Assembly: GCF_000523235.1 (NCBI RefSeq)
Contig: NZ_CP006850.1
Location: 2,418,001-2,482,000 of the forward strand
Source of the DNA: Nocardia nova SH22a
GTDB taxonomy: Bacteria; Actinomycetota; Actinomycetes; Mycobacteriales; Mycobacteriaceae
DNA: 64,000 bases
Direction: 5' to 3'
Under the pieces are notes generated by a model. It ran no database searches and was not told the origin of the DNA. It saw nothing but the letters and a program-made list of their open reading frames with translations. Position numbers and translations under genes: made by a program. Below, piece after piece: positions 9,564-18,633 of the stretch. Positions within the stretch are counted from its first letter, which is position 1, and every line of letters starts with the position of its first letter.

Positions 9564-10616
9564 TTGGAGGAGGTACTTCGGCCGCTGGTGGTCTTCGCGG
9601 TGACACTCGCGGTCACCATCTCGATCGGCGTACTGGCCGACCGCCTGCTGTCCCGCGCCGCCGACAAACACCCCCAGAACCGGCTGCCCGGTCTGCTGCG
9701 GCGCGTGCACCTGCCGCTGCAGATATTCCTCGCGACGCTCGCCCTGCACTTCACCTACCCCCTCGCGCAGATCGAACTGCGCCACGACGAGGTCGTGCTG
9801 AACATCCTGGCGGCGATGGCCATCCTGTCCGCGGCGTGGGTGGTGATGCGCGCGGTCGACGCCGTCGCCGAGAACACGCTCGACAAATACGCCAGGCGCA
9901 CCGCCGACACCGCCCGGGTCAGACGCCTGCACACCCAGCTGACCCTGGTCCGGCGCATCATCACCACGATGCTCGCGATCACCACCGCCGCCGTGGCGAT
10001 CCTGCTGTTGTTCCCGAACCTGCGCACCCTGGGCACCTCGCTGCTGGCCTCGGCGGGCGTCATCGGTGTCATCGCCGGTATCGCGGCCCAATCGACCCTC
10101 GGCAACCTGATGGCCGGCCTGCAGATCGCCTTCGGAGATTCGGTGAAAATCGGCGACACCGTGGTGGTCGAGGGGGAGTGGGGCACGGTCGAGGAGATCA
10201 CCCTGTCCTTCCTCACCGTCCGGATCTGGGACGACCGCCGCCTCACCATGCCGGTCTCCTACTTCAACTCCAAGCCCTACGAGAACTGGTCCAAGGGCGG
10301 CCCCCAGATCACCGGCACCGTCTTCCTCTACCTCGACACCAGCACCCCGGTGGCCGAACTACGCGCACACCTGCACGACTACCTGCGCACCCGCCACGAC
10401 TGGGACGGCCGCAACTGGAACCTCCTGGTCACCGACAGCACCCCCTTCGGAATCCAGGTCCGCGCCTCCATGTCCGCCCGCAATGCCGACGACGTGTGGA
10501 CATTGCGCTGCGCGGTGCGCGAGGAGCTGCTGGCGTGGCTGGGGCGGGAACACCCGGAGGCGTTGCCGAAGGTCCCGACGAGCGTGGTCGACAGGGCGCC
10601 CGCGATGGCGGATTAG
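9564..10616 (+). CDS. mscS: MscS-family mechanosensitive ion channel
   Basis: About 350 residues from TTG 9564, chosen because AGGAG sits 9 bases upstream and the first residues (EEVLRPLVVFAVTLAV) lead straight into a membrane helix. ATG 9492 would prepend an Arg/Ser-rich stretch unlike the family. Several membrane helices are followed by the pore-lining/beta-domain signature: IAAQSTLGNLMAGLQIAFG, then SVKIGDTVVVEGEWGTVEEI and PVSYFNSKPYENWSK. The expected role is relief of hypo-osmotic pressure at the inner membrane. It appears monocistronic; the next gene is convergent and its stop overlaps this stop by a few bases. Confidence 0.9.
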   Translation: MEEVLRPLVVFAVTLAVTISIGVLADRLLSRAADKHPQNRLPGLLRRVHLPLQIFLATLALHFTYPLAQIELRHDEVVLNILAAMAILSAAWVVMRAVDAVAENTLDKYARRTADTARVRRLHTQLTLVRRIITTMLAITTAAVAILLLFPNLRTLGTSLLASAGVIGVIAGIAAQSTLGNLMAGLQIAFGDSVKIGDTVVVEGEWGTVEEITLSFLTVRIWDDRRLTMPVSYFNSKPYENWSKGGPQITGTVFLYLDTSTPVAELRAHLHDYLRTRHDWDGRNWNLLVTDSTPFGIQVRASMSARNADDVWTLRCAVREELLAWLGREHPEALPKVPTSVVDRAPAMAD

Positions 10617-11191
10617 TCGTCCCGCTTCACCGCAAGCCGGTGCAGGCGAATCGCTGAGACCAAGAAGAAGATCCCGCCCAGCACCGCGTAACCGGCGAGG
10701 GACGTCAGCGTCGCATCCGGCGCATCGGCCATCGCAATGAAGCTGCCACCGGCGAGAACCGAGATTCCCCCACTGAGGATCATCGCCCACTGACCACCCA
10801 GTCGATAGCGCAGAACCGCGACGATCAACTGGACGGCGCCCGCGGTGATCGCCCAGATGCCCCACACCCGAAGCACATTCGGAATATCCGAGCCGACGGC
10901 AAAGGCCAGTCCGATGGCGGTGAGCAGGCTCAATCCCATGTTGACGTAGAGCGGCGCCTTCGCTCGGGTGGCGGCCGAGGAACGGAAGTCGATCACCGCG
11001 GCGGCGACATCGAACAGGGGGTAGATCACAAGCAGCGCGATGGATTCCGGGTTGATCGTCTGCGCGACCGTCGCCATCAGCGCGGCCCAGACGATGGCGA
11101 AGCCGAATCGGGCGTAGTAGAGCGTCCGTAGTGTCGTGGTCCCTGCGGGGTTCGCTGTCGCGGCGTCGGTGGTGGCAGCTGAACTGGACAT
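10613..11191 (-). CDS. DUF308/HdeD-like small membrane protein
   Basis: 192 residues from ATG 11191, preceded by AAAGGGA; upstream in-frame extension lacks a ribosome site and overlaps the operator. Six or so membrane helices in pairs (FGFAIVWAALMATVAQ, ALLVIYPLFDVAAAVIDF, GIWAITAGAVQLIVAVLRY, YAVLGGIFFLVSAIRL) match the DUF308 layout. It is divergent from a TetR gene and a 16-bp inverted repeat separates them, so it is probably the TetR-controlled target. Function unknown; HdeD relatives are acid or stress linked. Confidence 0.8.
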   Translation of the reverse strand: MSSSAATTDAATANPAGTTTLRTLYYARFGFAIVWAALMATVAQTINPESIALLVIYPLFDVAAAVIDFRSSAATRAKAPLYVNMGLSLLTAIGLAFAVGSDIPNVLRVWGIWAITAGAVQLIVAVLRYRLGGQWAMILSGGISVLAGGSFIAMADAPDATLTSLAGYAVLGGIFFLVSAIRLHRLAVKRDD

Positions 11192-11237
11192 TGGATCCCT
11201 TTCGATGGGGAAGTGGTGGTTGGCCCGGCGTCCAGAG

Positions 11238-11306
11238 AGAAAGAACGATCGGTACACCTGAGGTTGCAGCACGCGCCCGCACCTGTCAAGACCGATCGTT
11301 CTTTCT
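11238..11306. promoter_or_regulatory. Divergent operator: 16-bp inverted repeat pair
   Basis: AGAAAGAACGATCGGT at 11238-11253 is exactly mirrored by ACCGATCGTTCTTTCT at 11291-11306, with a 37-base spacer. Each arm has its own internal CGATCG palindrome, so each arm may bind one TetR dimer, one in front of each divergent gene (10613 and 11347). Confidence 0.75.
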
Positions 11307-11346
11307 GCTACGGTGAACCCACACGTCGAGAGATCGGAAGGGAAAG

Positions 11347-11907
11347 ATGTCGGAAGCCCGCTCACGCCTGCTCGACACGGCGTCCGGCCTCTTCTACGCC
11401 GAGGGTCTGCATGCCGTGGGCGTAGACCGCATCATCGCCGAGGCGCAGGTGACCCGCGCGACGCTCTACCGGCACTTCCGAAGCAAAGACGATCTTCTCG
11501 TCGCCTATCTGACCCAGGCCGACGAGGCGATTCGCGCGCGGGTCGACACCGCACGCATCGAGGACACAACGCCGGACGACATCATTCGCGAGGTCGCGCG
11601 CTCCATCGCCGACGACATCGAGCGCCCCGGCTTCCGGGGCTGCGCATTTCTCAATGCCGCCGCCGAATACCCCGACCCGGCTCACCCGGTCCACCGAGCC
11701 GTCCTCGAACATCGGCAATGGTTCCTGGCAACGATGACCGAACTCTTCGAGAGCACCGGGGAGATCGACGCGGAGCCCGCGGCCCGGCATTTCGTGATGT
11801 TGCGAGACGGAGCGATGGCGGCGGGGTGTCTGACCGATCCGAAACCGATAGGGGAGACGTTTCTGCGAGGTGTGGACGGGCTGCTCGGGTATCGAAGTCG
11901 TCGGTGA
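11347..11907 (+). CDS. TetR-family transcriptional regulator
   Basis: 186 residues. HTH: LDTASGLFYAEGLHAVGVDRI then AQVTRATLYRHFRSKDDLL (residues 9-50). The C-terminal half contains GFRGCAFLNAAAEYPDPAHPV, typical of TetR_C-type regulators of small detoxification targets. AGATCGGAAGGGAAAG precedes the ATG. It probably represses the divergent DUF308 membrane protein and itself through the paired GATCGTTCTTTC sites. Confidence 0.92.
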   Translation: MSEARSRLLDTASGLFYAEGLHAVGVDRIIAEAQVTRATLYRHFRSKDDLLVAYLTQADEAIRARVDTARIEDTTPDDIIREVARSIADDIERPGFRGCAFLNAAAEYPDPAHPVHRAVLEHRQWFLATMTELFESTGEIDAEPAARHFVMLRDGAMAAGCLTDPKPIGETFLRGVDGLLGYRSRR

Positions 11908-11925
11908 CGGGGACCGACCCGGCCG

Positions 11926-13257
11926 TCATACCCCGAGATGGATCACACCGCGAGAGGTGGTCGATGGTCTGCGCTGCCGCAGGAATTCCCGCACGCGCGG
12001 ATCGGTTTTCAGATCTTCGACATCGACCGGCCGCTGCAGGACGACCCCGTCCATCGATGTGGATCGGCTGAGCGCGACGTACAACCGCCCGTCGCCGGTG
12101 AGGTCGATGACGAGCTTGTCCAGCGTCTGTCCCTGGCTCTTGTGGATGGTGACGGCCCAGGCGAGTTCGAACGGCAGCTGGGTGAATGTGCCGACCACCT
12201 CGCTGCGCAGTCGGCACCCGTCGGTGACCGGCTTCTTCATCTCCCACGTGTGCGGGCGGACGGTCACCTGCGCGCCCGACGGAAGTGCCACGGTGACAAC
12301 AGGTTCGATGCCCTCGAGGCGATGCGCGCACACCTGCCCGATCGTCCCGTCCACCCATCGGCCCAGGGGATCATCGGTCAGGAGCATGATCTGCGCCCCG
12401 ATCTTGTATACGAGCTCCGCGTCGGTCGGCGGGGAAAACCCCTCCAGCTCACCGGATTCCGTGGCCTGGTGGCGGATTTCGGGACCCGCGAGCCGGTCGA
12501 GCTGTTCCAGATTTCGTCTCGTCGCGCTGCGATCGGTCATGGTCAGAGTCAGCCAGAATTCGTCGACGGGAGGGCCGAAGCGGGAATCGGTGCGCGCGTT
12601 CAGCTCCGAGAGCAGCCGTGGCCCGACAGTGCCGGACCGCACCGCGTCGAGAATCTCGAGCAATCGAACGTCGCCGACCTGGCGGAAGATCCGGGTGAGC
12701 TCGACCGTCGGAAACCTTTCGTACGCATAGCAATCCGCGGAGAAGAAATACGGCGACTCGTATCGTGTCGCGAAGAAATCCTTTTCGCCGTCCAGCACCA
12801 TCGGCGGCAACTGGAACAGATCGCCCACCAAGACCAGCTGCACCCCGCCCAACGGGTGACCTCGCCGCGGCCCGAACCGCTCCAGCGCGATGGCCAGACA
12901 ATCGAACAGATCCGCCCTGAGCATCGAGACCTCGTCGATCACGAGGGTGTCGAGCCGGCGCAGCGCCTCGGCCGACCGGTAGGGAAAGTACTTGTCCGAC
13001 CGCACCTGCTCGACGGTGACATCGGCTCCGAACGAGAACAGATTGTGCACGGTCTGACCACCCGCATCGAGCGCGCCGATCCCCGTGGTGGCCACCACGA
13101 CGACATTGCGATCGGTGGTGGCGAGAAATTCGCGGATCAGCGTCGATTTGCCCGTACCGGCCCGGCCGGTGAGGAAAAGGCTCTCGCCACGGTGCAACCG
13201 GTCGAGCACATCGGCGAATTCGTCGGTGAGAACGAAGGCGCCGTCGCGGGAGGTCAT
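11926..13257 (-). CDS. PIF1-like superfamily 1B DNA helicase
   Basis: 443 residues from ATG 13257. Walker A GRAGTGKST at residues 31-39, Walker B DEVSML near 108-113, VLVGDLFQLPP (motif III) and C-terminal AVTIHKSQGQTLDKLVID plus LYVALSRS match PIF1/RecD2-type 5'-3' helicases. A role in replication-fork or structured-DNA repair is expected from the family. It is preceded by only 8 bases by a 64-residue gene that is a truncated copy of the first part of the gene at 16547-17140, so the two may be co-transcribed. Confidence 0.88.
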   Translation of the reverse strand: MTSRDGAFVLTDEFADVLDRLHRGESLFLTGRAGTGKSTLIREFLATTDRNVVVVATTGIGALDAGGQTVHNLFSFGADVTVEQVRSDKYFPYRSAEALRRLDTLVIDEVSMLRADLFDCLAIALERFGPRRGHPLGGVQLVLVGDLFQLPPMVLDGEKDFFATRYESPYFFSADCYAYERFPTVELTRIFRQVGDVRLLEILDAVRSGTVGPRLLSELNARTDSRFGPPVDEFWLTLTMTDRSATRRNLEQLDRLAGPEIRHQATESGELEGFSPPTDAELVYKIGAQIMLLTDDPLGRWVDGTIGQVCAHRLEGIEPVVTVALPSGAQVTVRPHTWEMKKPVTDGCRLRSEVVGTFTQLPFELAWAVTIHKSQGQTLDKLVIDLTGDGRLYVALSRSTSMDGVVLQRPVDVEDLKTDPRVREFLRQRRPSTTSRGVIHLGV

Positions 13258-13265
13258 GTTCTCGG

Positions 13266-13460
13266 TTACTTTCGTGCGCCGCTCGACACCGTCGGCCGAT
13301 CGGCGACCAGCCGCCGAACCTCCGAGTCGTGCCCCGGATCGTCGTGCCCGATCGCCCCGGCATCCGTATTGCGGACGATGGTGGAGTCGATGCGACCGGT
13401 CTCCCACACCACGGTGGCGCCGGCATCCGATTGCCGGTCGACGATGGCGAAGCCGAGCAT
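13266..13460 (-). CDS. Truncated paralogue of the 197-aa gene at 16547-17140
   Basis: 64 residues beginning MLGFAIVDRQSDAGATVVW. It aligns residue for residue with the first ~60 residues of the gene at 16547-17140 and then stops just before the helicase start. DNA identity continues upstream of the start codon in both copies (GGAGA..ATG context kept), so this is a segmental duplication rather than chance. It could be a short functional protein or a decayed leader cistron for the helicase. Family unknown. Confidence 0.55.
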   Translation of the reverse strand: MLGFAIVDRQSDAGATVVWETGRIDSTIVRNTDAGAIGHDDPGHDSEVRRLVADRPTVSSGARK

Positions 13461-13784
13461 GGTTCTCCGTTCGATCGGCTGATCTCCGGTAGTGACGGGA
13501 TATGGCCTCGATCTGCCCAGAACACAGTGGATTTCGTCCCCGGAGTCGCACGTGCCGTGCGCACGGCACAGAGCAACCTGGACGAACTACAGTGACGCCG
13601 TGGACCCAGTGGATCCCCGCACTTCACCGAAGTAGCCGCCCTCCACGCCGCCGATTCTATCGAGGGGATGGCGGCGACCGTGTCGGCCGAACGACCGACA
13701 CCCGTCGAACCGCCTCAGGCGGCCCCGATTCGGATTCCGGCCTCGATACGGCGCCGCCGGGATGGGGTTCTGCGTCGAATCCGG
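13461..13784. other. Intergenic stretch without convincing gene
   Basis: 324 bases between the helicase cistron and the broken kinase gene. The first ~30 bases are duplicated upstream of 17140. I see no coding sequence with codon bias and no clear terminator. Confidence 0.5.
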
Positions 13785-14662
13785 TCAGTTTCCCGATGCC
13801 AGGACGGCCGCGGTCGCATCGACAACTTGTCTCCGATAGCCGGAACCGAACAGCGCCAGATGTACCAGCAGCGGATGCAGTTGGTGCAGCGGCACGCGGT
13901 CCCGCCACCCGTCGGCCAGCGGCGCCGTCTCCTGGTAGGCGGCGAGAATGCGCTCGAGGTGGGGCATGCCGAACAGAGCCAGCATGGCCAGATCGGTCTC
14001 CCGGTGCCCACCGTGCGCGGCCGGATCGATCAACACACAGTGGCCGTCGGCCCACATGACGTTTCCGGACCAGAGATCGCCGTGGATCCGGCGGGCGGAC
14101 TCGGAAGGTCCTGCGAATCGGTCGATTTCGCCGATGACGCGCTCGACCGATCGCACTTCCTCAGGGGCGAGACTACCGGCGCCACGGCGCAGGAACGGCG
14201 CCAGCCGACGCTCGGCGTACCACGGCGCCCACGAGGTGTGGGAAGGTGTGTTGTCCAGCGGAAGGTCGGCGATGTAGCCGGCCACGGGGCACCGTAGTAC
14301 GGCGCCGACTGCGAGTGCAGGGCGGCGAGATCGCGCCCGAACCGCTCGGCGGCGGCTTTCGTCGGCTCCTCGGCCGAAATCCAGGGCAGGACAAGCACTC
14401 CGCCGTTCACGGCCGATACCTCGGGCACCAAATGTGCCGGAGCCGCCTCACCCAGCCACCGCAACCCCGCTGCCTCGGCGTCCAACACCCCGGCCTGACC
14501 GTCCCCGGCCTTCACGAACACCACGACACCATCGGCGAGTGTGACGCGATGCAGAGTCCAGGAATGCCGCGCACCCAGATCGTGCACGTCGGTGACCGGG
14601 CGGCCGAGAAGATCGCCCAGCCGACGCGCATCGATACGCCCGGCGTTCTGATTCGATGTCAT
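13785..14662 (-). pseudogene. Fructosamine-kinase/aminoglycoside-phosphotransferase-like gene with frameshift
   Basis: The first half reads from ATG 14662 (MTSNQNAGRIDARRLG) through FVKAGDG and FGRDLAALHSQSAPYYGAPWP. The family then expects GYIADLPLDN, which continues in a different frame from about base 14282. The second frame carries the catalytic RRIHGDLWSGNVMW and VLIDPAAHGGHRETDLAML segments and ends at 13785. A single missing base in the GGCCGG context near 14277-14290 explains the break. This is either a real recent inactivation or a sequencing error. An intact protein would be ~292 residues and would phosphorylate protein-bound ketoamines or a related small substrate. Confidence 0.8.
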
Positions 14663-15021
14663 CGTCACGAGTCTCCCACGAACGCGCGGAACCATGCCGT
14701 CGCAGCGGCCTTCACTACTCGGGCGAACAGGCGAAATCGCCAGGGCCCCAGCGAGGTTCTGGACTGAAATGCACCCCATCAGGCTTGGCTGATCTAGAGG
14801 GGAATCGTGTCAGGACTCGTGGAACCCGCCCCCTTGGAGGTTCTGACCCGATGACCGTGCCCGCCATCCCCTGACGCCGGGGACCACCGGCTGCTCGACG
14901 AAAACCGTTTGTACGCATGGTCTTATGTCCTCGCGGTCGGCGAATTTTCGGAGGTACCTTCCGCTTTCCGCCGAGCGGATCGTGGCCTTCGTTTCGGGCG
15001 TGGACGGATGTACACGCTGGC
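14663..15021. other. Intergenic stretch without convincing gene
   Basis: 359 bases between the broken kinase and the exonuclease stop. Several frames are open, but none has a supported start, ribosome site or recognisable protein. Confidence 0.45.
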
Positions 15022-16464
15022 TCAACGCGGAGTGAGCGGACCAGCCGCGCGGGACGTTCCGAGACACGGACGGCAGAGTTTGCTCCGCCTGCTCGCGGTC
15101 CACGTTGTGCCGCACCTGTCGCAGACGCATGCGGTGCCGTTCACTCGGAGCCGTGTGCCGTCCGCCGCCCGGCCGGAATGCAGCGCGGCGACAAAGTCTT
15201 TCGTCGAGACAACGGGCTTGCCGAACTTGTGGGCCGACTTCGCCTTTCCCGACATCGTCGCCGGATCCGCGGCCACCAGCACGTCGACCGCCTTGGTCAT
15301 GGACGGCGCGGGCACGAGCCCGTACTCCTGTGCGAGGGCCACGAGTTCTTCGCGCGGTCGGCCGTCGTCGCCGGTGAAGCACACTGCCGTCCCCTCGGAC
15401 AGTTCGACGGTGACGGATTCGGTGCGGTACCGGCGTGTCCGGGAGGTGACTGTCTCGGCGGGGAGATCCAGCAGGGCGGCGACGCGCAGCAGCCTGTCGA
15501 TCTCGGCATCGGTCACCACCGCGTCTTCGAGTGCCGCATCGATGGCGGAGTGCAGGAAGTGGGTGTGGGCAGCGCGGACCGCGGCCGGGTCGAGCCCCAG
15601 ATCCGATGCGAGGCGCTGGAGCTCTGCCCGCTCTTCGGTGGTCAGTTGCAGGTCGGCCAGCGCCTGGTCCAGGAGGATCTCGTAAGGCGCGACGTCGGCC
15701 GTGGTGTGCAATCCCTGGCTGATATCGGCGAGGAACGGGACTGGCTCGGCGATGGTTTCGCGATCGCGCGCACGGACCCGCACGGTGTGTGCCGTTCGAT
15801 AGCGGGTGACGGAGGTGGGCGTTGCGGGCCGAGGGAATCGGTCGGCGACGGCCTGCAACAGGTGTGCGGTGGCGCGGGCGTCCCCGAGCGCCCGGTGCTG
15901 GTCCTCGTGCCGGATGCCGAGTTCGAAGCATGCGACGCCCAGCTTGCAGCGCGTCACCGCCAGCGTGTCCAGACCCGCCCCCCACTCCACGTCGATGCCG
16001 GACCGCCCCAGCTCGAAACCCACCATCCGTGTGTCGAACGGCCTGTTGTGGGCCACGACGACCGCGCCGTCGAGGAGTCCGGCCACCGTATGCGCGATCT
16101 CGTCGAAGATGGGCGCATCGGCGACGTCGGCCGCGCTGAGGCCGTGGATCCAGCTCGGTCCCACATCGCGCATCGGGTTGACGACCGTATCGAAGGTATT
16201 CGTGACCGTTCCCGTGTGATCGAGAGTGAGCACGGTGATCTCCACGACTCGGTCCGATCGATGCAGCCCGGTCGTCTCCACGTCGATGACCGCGAACCGC
16301 GCGGCCGTGCCGACCAGTGAAGCCAGCCGAGGCGCGGTGACCGCCTCCGGTTCGATGTCCTGCGGAACGCCGCTGGTTCGACGGAAACGATCCAACCAGC
16401 GCACTGGCGTGCGATGCGTGGGATCCGCGTTCCAGCCGGGTTGTGCGGCAAAGCGATTGGTCAA
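15022..16464 (-). CDS. DEDDh 3'-5' exonuclease with C-terminal BRCT-like domain and zinc ribbon
   Basis: 480 residues from TTG 16464, with AGAGAGGA about 12 bases upstream. The exonuclease domain holds the full set of metal ligands: Exo I VIDVETTG (D61, E63), Exo II VVAHNRPFD, Exo III HRALGDARAT (around residues 55-215). A helical middle region (about 250-365) resembles a TerB-like alpha domain. After it AVCFTGDDGRPREELVALAQ ... KAVDVLVAADP ... FGKPVVSTKDFV is a BRCT-like fold. The tail CVCDRCGTTW ... CRPC is a four-cysteine ribbon. Likely a DNA-repair or proofreading nuclease like DnaQ-BRCT proteins. The upstream gene (16547) ends 82 bases before it on the same strand. Confidence 0.87.
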   Translation of the reverse strand: MTNRFAAQPGWNADPTHRTPVRWLDRFRRTSGVPQDIEPEAVTAPRLASLVGTAARFAVIDVETTGLHRSDRVVEITVLTLDHTGTVTNTFDTVVNPMRDVGPSWIHGLSAADVADAPIFDEIAHTVAGLLDGAVVVAHNRPFDTRMVGFELGRSGIDVEWGAGLDTLAVTRCKLGVACFELGIRHEDQHRALGDARATAHLLQAVADRFPRPATPTSVTRYRTAHTVRVRARDRETIAEPVPFLADISQGLHTTADVAPYEILLDQALADLQLTTEERAELQRLASDLGLDPAAVRAAHTHFLHSAIDAALEDAVVTDAEIDRLLRVAALLDLPAETVTSRTRRYRTESVTVELSEGTAVCFTGDDGRPREELVALAQEYGLVPAPSMTKAVDVLVAADPATMSGKAKSAHKFGKPVVSTKDFVAALHSGRAADGTRLRVNGTACVCDRCGTTWTASRRSKLCRPCLGTSRAAGPLTPR

Positions 16465-16546
16465 GGGTCTGCGATTCCTCTCTATGGCCGCATATCGATC
16501 GGCTCGGCAGCATCAGAGCTCAACGAACACACGTGCGGCGGGGGTT

Positions 16547-17140
16547 TCAGTGTTTTCGCCCGGTGAACGGTTCCGGCGGGACACGATCGGCGAATTCCGC
16601 TGGAAGGATCGCGATATCCGGATCGTCGAGTTCCTCCGGCATGATCCACGGCGTTTCCCCGGTCTTCGGGTTCACCGTCCGGCGACGCCGCTGATCCTCG
16701 GTGAACAACCATGCCGTCCATACATTTCCGACGTAATCTGCGAGTGCGAGGGCGCGGAATCGCGGCTCGTCCCGCTGCGCCGGGATCTGCTCGGGAACAG
16801 GCTGGAAGATCGGCACGACCAGCGCAGACCGCTTGCTCCGGGAGTAGCTCTCGATCGCCGCGCAGATGCGTTCCTGTTGCGCGGCAATCAGTTCGACGAA
16901 TTGGTCGAACGCGCCGGACCGGACCGAGTGGGCGAATTCGGGCCGCGGGACCGTGTCATCGGTCAGCACCACCGAGCGATCGGCGACCAGCCACCGGACC
17001 TTCGAGTCGTGCTCCGGATCGTCGTGCGAGATCACCACGGCGTTCGTATTGCGGACGATGACGGTATCGACTCGGCTGGACAACCACACCGCGGTGGCGT
17101 CGGCGGCAGGGTGCCTGTCGACGATGGCGAAGCCGAGCAT
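16547..17140 (-). CDS. Uncharacterised protein, full-length MLGFAIVDR family member
   Basis: 197 residues from ATG 17140 with a GGAG site. The N-terminal ~65 residues are duplicated at 13266-13460. The rest (GAFDQFVELIAAQQERICAAI ... NPKTGETPWIMPEELDDPDIA) is acidic and soluble with no recognised motif. Its two genomic copies each precede a nucleic-acid enzyme (PIF1-like helicase; DEDDh exonuclease), suggesting a DNA-repair or mobile-DNA context. No function assigned. Confidence 0.65.
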   Translation of the reverse strand: MLGFAIVDRHPAADATAVWLSSRVDTVIVRNTNAVVISHDDPEHDSKVRWLVADRSVVLTDDTVPRPEFAHSVRSGAFDQFVELIAAQQERICAAIESYSRSKRSALVVPIFQPVPEQIPAQRDEPRFRALALADYVGNVWTAWLFTEDQRRRRTVNPKTGETPWIMPEELDDPDIAILPAEFADRVPPEPFTGRKH

Positions 17141-17375
17141 TGCTCTCCGTTCGGTCGGCCGATCCCCGGTCCCATCCGTGATCGCACACGGTTATGACGT
17201 TGTCGGCCACAAGCTTTCGTTCAGTCGGCCGAATACAGTCAACCACGAATTCCGAATTCGTCCGTCGGCTGTTCAGCCGACAAACTTTCGCCCGAAACCG
17301 TGCGCATCGCCACCTGCCCGCCCGTCACCGCTCAGCCTGGGTCGCGCCAGCCGGATTCGGCCGGGCTGTCCAGGG

Positions 17376-17510
17376 CCGACCGACGATGAACTCGAGGAGT
17401 TCGGCTGCCCGGCCATGCATTTCGATCCGGGCGACCACGAGATCTACCTCGAACCCGGCGAACCCGCGCTCGCGGCGATGCTCACCCCGCTGGTGCGCTG
17501 GCCACGGACA
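17376..17510 (+). pseudogene. Possible remnant of a coding sequence
   Basis: Within the 443-base gap 17141-17583 the plus strand encodes ~45 residues with gene-like composition (DELEEFGCPAMHFDPGDHEI then PALAAMLTPLVRWP). There is no start, ribosome site or downstream continuation. It may be the remains of a deleted gene. The rest of the gap (including AT-richer 17210-17290) shows nothing I can name. Confidence 0.25.
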
Positions 17511-17583
17511 TCCCACGGCGCGAGGGGTACTCGTCCTCGTAGGACGCAGCGCCCGGCGGCGGATCGGACACTCGCTGCGGATG

Positions 17584-18633
17584 TCAACGCGGCCGGTCGG
17601 CGCGGAGGGCGGCCGCCGCGGCGGCACGGGACCGGACGCCGAGCTTGGTGCGGGCATTGGCAACGTGCCGATGGATCGTATGCGGACTCAGCGTGAGCCG
17701 CTCACCGATCTGCGCATCGGTCAGTCCCTCCGCGACCAGCCGCAGAATCTCCCGCTCGCGATCGGTCAGCGCGTGCGGACCGGGTGGAACGAGCCGTGAG
17801 CGCACCGGATGCCCCAGACCGCGCAGGATCTCGTCGGCCACCGCGGTCGCATCCCCACGCCACGGGAAATGATCCTCGCCGCGTAATTCGACGAAGGTCG
17901 CCCGAGGCACCCGCCGCGCCACGTCGGCACCGAGTGCGAAGGGGACCGCGCGATCGTCGCGTCGGTGCAGGACCGTCGTCGGAACGGTAATGGCCGCAAG
18001 GTATTCCGTCGCGTCCAGCGCGTAGGCGGCCGACAGGGAGCGCGCCGCCTGCTCCGCGGTCGCGGACAGGCGCTGAAACCTGGCGAACCACTCCCGTTCG
18101 GCATTGTCCGCGCCGGGAACGAAGATGTCGGCGAGCAACCGTGAGCCCAGCCCCCAGTGCGCGGAGATGGTGTGCGCCAATGCTTCTCGCGCGCTGACCG
18201 GCGCGATGTCCGAGCCCCGGGCGAAGGCGCCGTAGAGCACGAGCCGATGCACCCGCCGGGGCATCCGCGCCGCGATCCCCGCCGCGACCGCCCCGCCCGA
18301 CGACGCACCGAGCAGGGCGATGCGCTGCAATCCCAGCGCGTCGATGAGTTCCGCGGCCACGGCGATCTCACCGTCCAGATCGAGCGGATCCCCGGCGGGC
18401 CCGGACATGCCGCGACCCGGCTGGTCGTATCGCACGACGGTGAACCGATCGGCCAGCCGCCCCACGAACGCCCGGAACAGCGGATCCTCCCAGTTCAGGG
18501 TCAGATGGCTGCACCACCAGCCGCCGATCAACAGCGCGGGGCCCCGCCCGGCCACCGCGCAGGCGACATCGCCTCCGGTGGTCGTGACATGGCGAACAAC
18601 CTGGTCCTCGATGTGCCCATGATGCTCCCTCAC
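17584..18633 (-). CDS. Alpha/beta hydrolase fused to LuxR-type DNA-binding domain
   Basis: About 350 residues. No ATG suits the start; GTG at 18633 or GTG at 18666 are both possible and neither has a strong ribosome site. The hydrolase part has an HLTLNWEDPLFRAFVGRLAD lid region, nucleophile elbow GASSGG, an acid in RRDDRAVP and a histidine in GEDHFPW. The last ~65 residues are a LuxR/GerE helix-turn-helix: LTDREREILRLVAEGLTDAQ ... SPHTIHRHVANARTKLGV. Such fusions are probably one-component regulators sensing a small ester or lactone. It is divergent from a methyltransferase gene. Confidence 0.85.
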   Translation of the reverse strand: MREHHGHIEDQVVRHVTTTGGDVACAVAGRGPALLIGGWWCSHLTLNWEDPLFRAFVGRLADRFTVVRYDQPGRGMSGPAGDPLDLDGEIAVAAELIDALGLQRIALLGASSGGAVAAGIAARMPRRVHRLVLYGAFARGSDIAPVSAREALAHTISAHWGLGSRLLADIFVPGADNAEREWFARFQRLSATAEQAARSLSAAYALDATEYLAAITVPTTVLHRRDDRAVPFALGADVARRVPRATFVELRGEDHFPWRGDATAVADEILRGLGHPVRSRLVPPGPHALTDREREILRLVAEGLTDAQIGERLTLSPHTIHRHVANARTKLGVRSRAAAAAALRADRPR

